From CAYVTD01 sp964577665 (GTDB lineage Bacteria; Bacteroidota; Ignavibacteria; Kapaibacteriales; UBA2268), in contig CAZOBD010000149.1 in the NCBI GenBank assembly GCA_964577665.1, positions 1-9,856 of the forward strand: DNA of 9,856 bases, read 5' to 3'. A program made the position numbers and the translations under genes. Under the pieces are notes generated by a model. That model searched no databases, had not been told where the DNA came from, and saw only the letters and a list, made by a program, of their open reading frames with translations. Position 1 is the stretch's first letter; each line of letters opens with the position of its first letter. This document shows, one piece after another, positions 6,115 to 9,856 of the stretch.

Positions 6115-6870
6115 ATGAAAATATTGATAAATATAATTTTAGCAGGGGCGCTTCTTTATGTTTTGTTTTCATGTACCCCGCCCACTGACGTAGATGCAAA
6201 CAGGACAAAGCTGATAGACAATCAGGGAAATGACGTGCTGAATCAGCATATTTCCTCTGATCCCGAGCAGATCAAGTTTATTTTTGAGCAGCCGGGTGAG
6301 CCTGTAACCAGGCTTTTTAGAATAATTAATAATAACCCTGTTCCTTATGAAATAAATCGTATATATTTTAAAAATTCGGTTCCTTTTTTTAAGAAACATC
6401 ATCATGTACTGCCGATTACACTTGACTCAAAGTACAATCAATATGCAAATTTCGAATCGGTTCGGATAGAATTCGATCCCAAAGAAGCAGGCACTTTTTT
6501 TGAGGAAATCTATGTAAATGATATGGATAAGCCTGTTGCAAGCATTGAAGCAATTGTAATGACCATTAAGATGCCCGAAGTAGATTTCGGATATGTAACT
6601 CCTGACAGCAGCAAAAAAATGATGGTAAGTTTTAAGAATTACGGCAAAAATTCCGCATTCATAACCGGAGCTCAATTAAGCGACCCCGAAGGAGTTTTTA
6701 CTTATGAAAATATAAAATTTCCCGCTGAGATAAAATCAAAAAAAGAATTCAGATTTTGGATAGAGTTCACACCCGACGAGAAAAAAATGTTTACCGGCAC
6801 TCTTCATTTTGACATTCAGTCAGACGGTTATGTCGATGATGTTACGGAACTTTCAGGCATGGGAAAGTAA
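6115..6870 (+). CDS. Lipoprotein with two Ig-like (ASH-type) domains
   Basis: A 251-residue protein starting with a lipoprotein signal peptide: a hydrophobic stretch and the lipobox VLFSC with the lipidated cysteine at position 20. The following TPPTDVD has a non-aspartate +2 residue in the usual numbering, and Bacteroidota often export such lipoproteins to the outer membrane. Two beta-sandwich-like modules follow: about 52-150 (with RIEFDPKEAGTFFEEI, 117-132) and about 153-250 (VDFGYVTPDSSKK from 156, FWIEFTPDEKKMFTGTL at 214-230). The pattern of an FGxV-type opening and an EFTPxE..F.GTL ending is that of ASH/choice-of-anchor-D type domains. These are generally adhesion or scaffold modules; no catalytic motif is seen. 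GGAG lies eight bases before the ATG. It follows the sigma operon by 161 bases with a hairpin between, so co-transcription is doubtful. Confidence 0.8.
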   Translation: MKILINIILAGALLYVLFSCTPPTDVDANRTKLIDNQGNDVLNQHISSDPEQIKFIFEQPGEPVTRLFRIINNNPVPYEINRIYFKNSVPFFKKHHHVLPITLDSKYNQYANFESVRIEFDPKEAGTFFEEIYVNDMDKPVASIEAIVMTIKMPEVDFGYVTPDSSKKMMVSFKNYGKNSAFITGAQLSDPEGVFTYENIKFPAEIKSKKEFRFWIEFTPDEKKMFTGTLHFDIQSDGYVDDVTELSGMGK

Positions 6871-6890
6871 GTCTCGGTTTTATTTATTGA

Positions 6891-6929
6891 TTACATGCCG
6901 ATAAAAATTCTTTTCTTATGTAACTTTTT
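6891..6929 (+). terminator. Weak candidate terminator after the lipoprotein gene
   Basis: TTACAT (6891-6896) can pair with ATGTAA (6918-6923), with an inner AAAA/TTTT pairing, followed by C and five T (6925-6929). The stem is AT-rich and the loop long, so this is only a possibility. Confidence 0.25.
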
Positions 6930-6954
6930 AGGGGTATTTTTGTATTTACATTTG
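6925..6954 (+). promoter_or_regulatory. Candidate Bacteroidota promoter for the T9SS cargo gene
   Basis: Two exact TAnnTTTG -7 elements occur close together: TATTTTTG at 6935-6942 and TACATTTG at 6947-6954. The second has a T-rich, imperfect -33 region at about 6925. Either would start transcription some 40-60 bases before the ATG at 7008. The AT-rich context makes chance matches possible. Confidence 0.45.
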
Positions 6955-7007
6955 TAATGAAATGTTAATTTTATTAAAACTTTTTGTTAATATTTGTAGG
7001 ATTTATT

Positions 7008-7733
7008 ATGATTAAAAATATACTGCTTACAGCATTTCTTGCCGTGTTTTTTGCCTCTTCGTTTGTCTTTGCACAGAGTCTCGAGCTTGTGCGCGGAGAT
7101 GAAACCGTAAAAGGTGCTTTGGATGATGAACTCGTATCTTACGGCAGAGTAAAAAATATCAGCGATGAAGAAGTTACAATTACTATAAAAATTGAAATAA
7201 TCGAAATAACCCAGGGGCATGAGCTTCAGCCCTGTTTTAACATGAACTGCTATCCTATGTTATCCGAAACAACTGTATATTCCGAGCCTTCCCAGCAGTT
7301 TTCTTTGGCACCGGGTGAAGTAACTGACGATCAAAACTTCAAAGAACTCTTTACCCACTTGTATCCCAACGGAAATTCAGGAGTTACAAAGGTAAAGTTT
7401 TATTTTATGATCAGTGATGACGATTATGCGGCTTATGAATGTACATATACTGCCGGTGTATCATCTGTCAACGATGAATTTGAAATAAGTTCAGGAATGA
7501 TTTACCCTAATCCTGCCAATGATTTTTTAAATATTAACGTAAAAAATATTTCTAATGATTATCAACTGAATGTTTATGATTCCCAAGGATTAAATATAAG
7601 AGGCATCAACTATGAAATTAACAGCGGAAATATTCTGCTGAATACAGCAGCGCTCAATCAGGGGATGTATTTCTATACTCTTATAGCTGACGGCGCTAAA
7701 AAAATGAACGGAAAATTCAGTATTGTACGCTGA
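7008..7733 (+). CDS. Small secreted protein with C-terminal type IX secretion (Por) sorting domain
   Basis: The frame opens at a TTG at 6984, but ATG 7008 is the better start: AGGA lies eight bases before it and it begins a clean signal peptide (MIKNILLTAFLAVFFASSFVFAQ, residues 1-23). The mature protein has an N-terminal beta-rich domain (about 24-150) containing an FNMNCYP segment with C76 and C81 and a further C145, family not recognised. Residues about 164-241 are a classic type A T9SS sorting domain: MIYPNPANDFLNI (164-176), LNVYDSQG (187-194), then LNQGMYFYTLIADGAKKMNGKFSIVR-type ending (216-241). This domain directs passage through the outer membrane by the Por machinery and usually surface attachment. 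It is among the smaller T9SS cargoes, with no enzymatic motif; an adhesion or coat role is a guess. A strong terminator follows. Confidence 0.85.
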   Translation: MIKNILLTAFLAVFFASSFVFAQSLELVRGDETVKGALDDELVSYGRVKNISDEEVTITIKIEIIEITQGHELQPCFNMNCYPMLSETTVYSEPSQQFSLAPGEVTDDQNFKELFTHLYPNGNSGVTKVKFYFMISDDDYAAYECTYTAGVSSVNDEFEISSGMIYPNPANDFLNINVKNISNDYQLNVYDSQGLNIRGINYEINSGNILLNTAALNQGMYFYTLIADGAKKMNGKFSIVR

Positions 7734-7803
7734 AATCTGCCATAAAATGCCTTTTCATAGGTTTTTTCCTCCAGTAATCGGGGAGAGATTCAATTGTAAA
7801 AAC

Positions 7804-7835
7804 AACCGGCGAAATCCGCCGGTTTTTTATTTTTT
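7804..7835 (+). terminator. Rho-independent terminator of the T9SS cargo gene
   Basis: An 8-bp GC-rich stem AACCGGCG (7804-7811) / CGCCGGTT (7817-7824) with loop AAATC runs directly into a T-tract (7823-7828) and a second T-run (7830-7835). It is a textbook structure, 70 bases after the stop codon. Confidence 0.9.
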
Positions 7836-7921
7836 CCGTGTCGGCTTCCAATACAGCGAGGGTTATCGAAAAAATAAATGCTATGATTGTATTGCGTATT
7901 CTTTTCATCTGTTTATTTATT

Positions 7922-7955
7922 AAGATGCCGTACAACTAAACTGTGCCGGCATCTT
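7922..7955 (-). terminator. Candidate terminator of the TPR gene
   Basis: AAGATGCCG (7922-7930) pairs perfectly with CGGCATCTT (7947-7955); within the 16-base loop ACA and TGT can add three pairs. On the minus strand it lies 33 bases past the TAG at 7989-7991 and is followed by TAATAAATAA rather than a clean U-run, so efficiency is uncertain. Confidence 0.5.
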
Positions 7956-7988
7956 CCTATTATTTTATAGTCAAAGGTTATTATTAAT

Positions 7989-9275
7989 CTATCTTATTTT
8001 AAAAGATTTTATCGCCTTGTCAAATATTTTCTTGTAATATTCAAATTGTACCTGCGGACATTGAAAATAAGCATAGAAAAGATCCTTCTCCGATGCCATT
8101 ACCATCTCGTAAATCTGCAAATAATAAGATTCCGACGTTACTTTCACATGTACCAGATTCAAACTTCCCTTATATTTTGCCCCCCGGCTCATGGTTTTCT
8201 TTGAATAAATGCGGTAATCATAGTAATCATCGGCATTTTTTTGCGCACTGCCTTCCCAAAAGGCTATCAGCTCCGCTATGCCCTGTATATCATACTCCTC
8301 TTTCATCTTCTTATTGAAAACCATCCTCACCCCGACGGCATATCCCCCGTCCTTAGGGTCTTCTTTGGACACAATAAGCTCGGAAACCTCCTCATCGGCG
8401 AAAGTTTGCGCATGCCAATCCGCCGGCAGGTCTATCCAAAAGTGTTTTTCCTTGTCCGTATAGGTTTTGAACTTTATTTTATCCACCGGCGGGAACTCCG
8501 GCTCCACGCCGCGGATGTCCGCGAGCCTTTTTCTGTCCGCCTCGGCCTTTTTGTCCTGTCCCGAAAGGTCATAAGCCATTGCCCGGTTGTTCAGCGCTTC
8601 CAAATCACCCGCATCGAAGCTCAGCGCCTTGGTATAATCCTTTATTGACTGCTTATATTTCTTCTGCTTAAAGTAGGCGTTGCCCCTATTATAAAAAACT
8701 TTCCCCAGATTAAGCCCTTTTTCGATTGCTTTACTGAAATCTCCCGCCGCCTTTTTATAATTTTCCCTCGAATAATGCAGCCTCCCGCGGTTATAATACA
8801 CCTCAGGGTTGTTCGGTTCGTATTTGGCAGCCTGATTAAAGTCTTTCATCGCCGCATCAAAGTTCTTAAACTGTATATAAATGCTTCCGCGGTTCAAATA
8901 AGCCTGTCCGAAGTTCGGATCAATGTCTATTGCCCTGTTAAAATCGTTTATTGCCTGATCCAGATCGCCTTGAAAGCTGAACGCAAGCCCGCGGTTATTG
9001 TATGCATCCGCATTTTTCGGATTAATATCCACTGAAATCGTCAAATCATCTATCGCCTGCCCCGGCTTTTCGGCATAAAGATACGTCAGACCCCGTTTCT
9101 CGTAGTACTTATAGTTCGAAGGGTCTAACTCCACGGCTCGCGTAAAATACTCAACCGCTTCCTCGTAATTTTTACTCTTCAATGCCTGCTGTCCCTTGGC
9201 ATACCACACCTCCGCCTGAGAAAAAAGGCTCGTTGTCATCAAAAATATGCCGATAATAGCGCCGATTAGTTTCAT
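7989..9275 (-). CDS. Secreted TPR-repeat protein with PsbP/DUF1795-like C-terminal domain
   Basis: The frame opens at TTG 9287, but ATG 9273-9275 is the natural start: GGGGGA lies directly upstream and it begins a signal peptide (residues 1-20, likely cleavage after SLFSQ). The 428-residue protein then has seven consecutive tetratricopeptide repeats of about 34 residues (21-256), with the recurring Y.NRG.....G....A..DF..A....P pattern. After a short linker, residues about 265-428 form an alpha/beta domain: FWIDLPADWHAQTF (279-292), then YYLQIYEMVMASEKDLFYAYFQCP (from 384) and a terminal AIKSF helix, as in PsbP/Mog1/DUF1795 proteins. The protein is therefore periplasmic or surface-exposed, with TPRs serving as a protein-binding scaffold; no enzymatic role is visible. 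The gene is noticeably richer in G+C (many CCG, GCG and GGC codons) than its neighbours. Confidence 0.85.
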   Translation of the reverse strand: MKLIGAIIGIFLMTTSLFSQAEVWYAKGQQALKSKNYEEAVEYFTRAVELDPSNYKYYEKRGLTYLYAEKPGQAIDDLTISVDINPKNADAYNNRGLAFSFQGDLDQAINDFNRAIDIDPNFGQAYLNRGSIYIQFKNFDAAMKDFNQAAKYEPNNPEVYYNRGRLHYSRENYKKAAGDFSKAIEKGLNLGKVFYNRGNAYFKQKKYKQSIKDYTKALSFDAGDLEALNNRAMAYDLSGQDKKAEADRKRLADIRGVEPEFPPVDKIKFKTYTDKEKHFWIDLPADWHAQTFADEEVSELIVSKEDPKDGGYAVGVRMVFNKKMKEEYDIQGIAELIAFWEGSAQKNADDYYDYRIYSKKTMSRGAKYKGSLNLVHVKVTSESYYLQIYEMVMASEKDLFYAYFQCPQVQFEYYKKIFDKAIKSFKIR

Positions 9276-9654
9276 ATTTTCCCCCAATTTTTCAATATAA
9301 ATTATTTTCCATTATAGAATGACACATAAAAACGAAAACATCTCAGAATTATTAAAAAAAATACTAAATTATGAACGTCTCTGTGAAAACTATATTATCT
9401 TAATTTATTTTCTAATTTTTTTGGAAGGTTCAGATTTGATAAACCAATGTATAAACAGCCTGATATTAAGAACATATTTTCCTTTTGAAACGACAATTTT
9501 TTATAAAAAAACAACAAATATACTTAAATAAATATTGCATTATTCCTTCATATTTATTATATTTATTAGTAATTATCAAATAGTTCTTATTTAAAAGGCC
9601 TAAAAAGTAAAAATATTCTTTAAATGGATTATAAAAACTAATATTATTAACGAA
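9276..9654. other. AT-rich intergenic stretch without a supported gene
   Basis: About 380 very AT-rich bases between the divergent TPR and DUF2283 genes. A 70-codon plus frame at 9319-9531 has no Shine-Dalgarno, is dominated by Ile/Leu/Asn/Lys as expected from AT-rich sequence, and matches nothing I know. On the minus strand 9515-9522 reads TATATTTG, the same -7 octamer seen at 4010-4017, but it would leave a leader of more than 200 bases for the TPR gene. Confidence 0.5.
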
Positions 9655-9856
9655 ATGAAAATGATTTACGATAAAAAAGTCGATGCTCTTTATATCGAAT
9701 TTAAGGAAATTAAGGATGGAACGGCTTCAGTGCGCGATATAAGCGATTGTGTAAGCGTCAATTACGATAAAGACGGCAAAATAGCAGGTATTGAGATATT
9801 AGAAGCATCAAAACAGCTTGAAAATATCCTTCCCAAGTACAACTTAGGAAGGAGAA
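9655..9856 (+). CDS. DUF2283 family protein (3' end outside the window)
   Basis: Sixty-seven codons are visible before the edge, beginning MKMIYDKKVDALYIEF; ATG 9655 and ATG 9661 are both possible starts, neither with a clear Shine-Dalgarno. The pattern is that of DUF2283: YD.K.DALYI.F at 5-16, a V.VNYD.DGKI.GIEIL core at 33-49, and an A..L helix after it. Full-length members are about 60-75 residues, so very little is missing. The biochemical function is unknown; these genes are often found next to DUF4258 genes in small toxin-antitoxin-like pairs. The last bases before the edge contain AGGAAGGAGA, an excellent ribosome-binding site, implying that another gene starts immediately downstream and overlaps or abuts this one. 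Confidence 0.8.
   Translation, partial: MKMIYDKKVDALYIEFKEIKDGTASVRDISDCVSVNYDKDGKIAGIEILEASKQLENILPKYNLGRR

Noticed and set aside
6984..7007. TTG start extending the T9SS cargo by eight residues
   Set aside because: The extension has no Shine-Dalgarno and spoils the signal peptide; ATG 7008 has AGGA and a clean signal sequence.
8241..8648. 135-codon plus-strand frame inside the TPR gene
   Set aside because: It lies wholly antisense to a clear TPR/DUF1795-like coding sequence; long antisense frames are expected in its more GC-rich sequence.
9276..9287. TTG start extending the TPR protein by four residues
   Set aside because: The extension would consist of the GGGGGA ribosome-binding site itself translated; ATG 9273-9275 is the natural start.
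9319..9531. 70-codon plus-strand frame in the AT-rich gap
   Set aside because: No ribosome-binding site, composition dominated by AT-rich codons, no family resemblance; listed only as part of the gene-free stretch.

Overview
The window looks like a stretch of chromosome from an AT-rich bacterium of the Bacteroidota/Ignavibacteriota (FCB) group. The main evidence is a secreted protein ending in a type IX secretion (Por) sorting domain (7008-7733), a SusD-free but typically Bacteroidota envelope gene set, and exact matches to the Bacteroidota -7 promoter element TAnnTTTG upstream of two genes. There are no rRNA, tRNA, CRISPR or transposase genes. The lineage call is an inference from these traits, not from a marker gene.

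Layout. 1-475 holds no convincing gene: the end of an unknown plus-strand frame with a 21-bp direct repeat, and three hairpins. 476-1258 (-) is an enoyl-CoA hydratase with its full catalytic set. It diverges from 1358-2710 (+), a membrane-anchored or secreted phosphodiester glycosidase of the NAGPA family. That gene runs convergently into 2713-3969 (-), a secreted NamZ/DUF1343 (GH171) exo-muramidase-like protein; the two stop codons sit inside one 14-bp palindrome. Across a 180-bp divergent region lies a two-gene operon: an ECF sigma factor (4150-4716) and a protein with an RseA-like anti-sigma N-terminus, one membrane segment, a long periplasmic linker and a C-terminal domain that reads as an outer-membrane beta-barrel (4739-5953). 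Then follow a lipoprotein with ASH/Ig-like domains (6115-6870) and a small T9SS-sorted surface protein (7008-7733) ending at a strong rho-independent terminator. 7989-9275 (-) is a secreted protein of seven TPRs and a PsbP/DUF1795-like C-terminal domain, visibly richer in G+C than the rest. After about 380 bp of AT-rich sequence, a DUF2283 protein starts at 9655 and runs off the edge.

Functional picture. Apart from the hydratase and the DUF2283 gene, the window is devoted to the cell envelope: two predicted glycan-acting enzymes, an envelope-stress type sigma/anti-sigma pair, a lipoprotein, a T9SS cargo and a periplasmic TPR protein. The most interesting item is the anti-sigma/beta-barrel fusion, which on paper would tie a cytoplasmic sigma factor through one polypeptide to the outer membrane and so could report directly on outer-membrane protein assembly. 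Similar architectures next to ECF sigma genes are, to my recollection, present in other Bacteroidota but little characterised.
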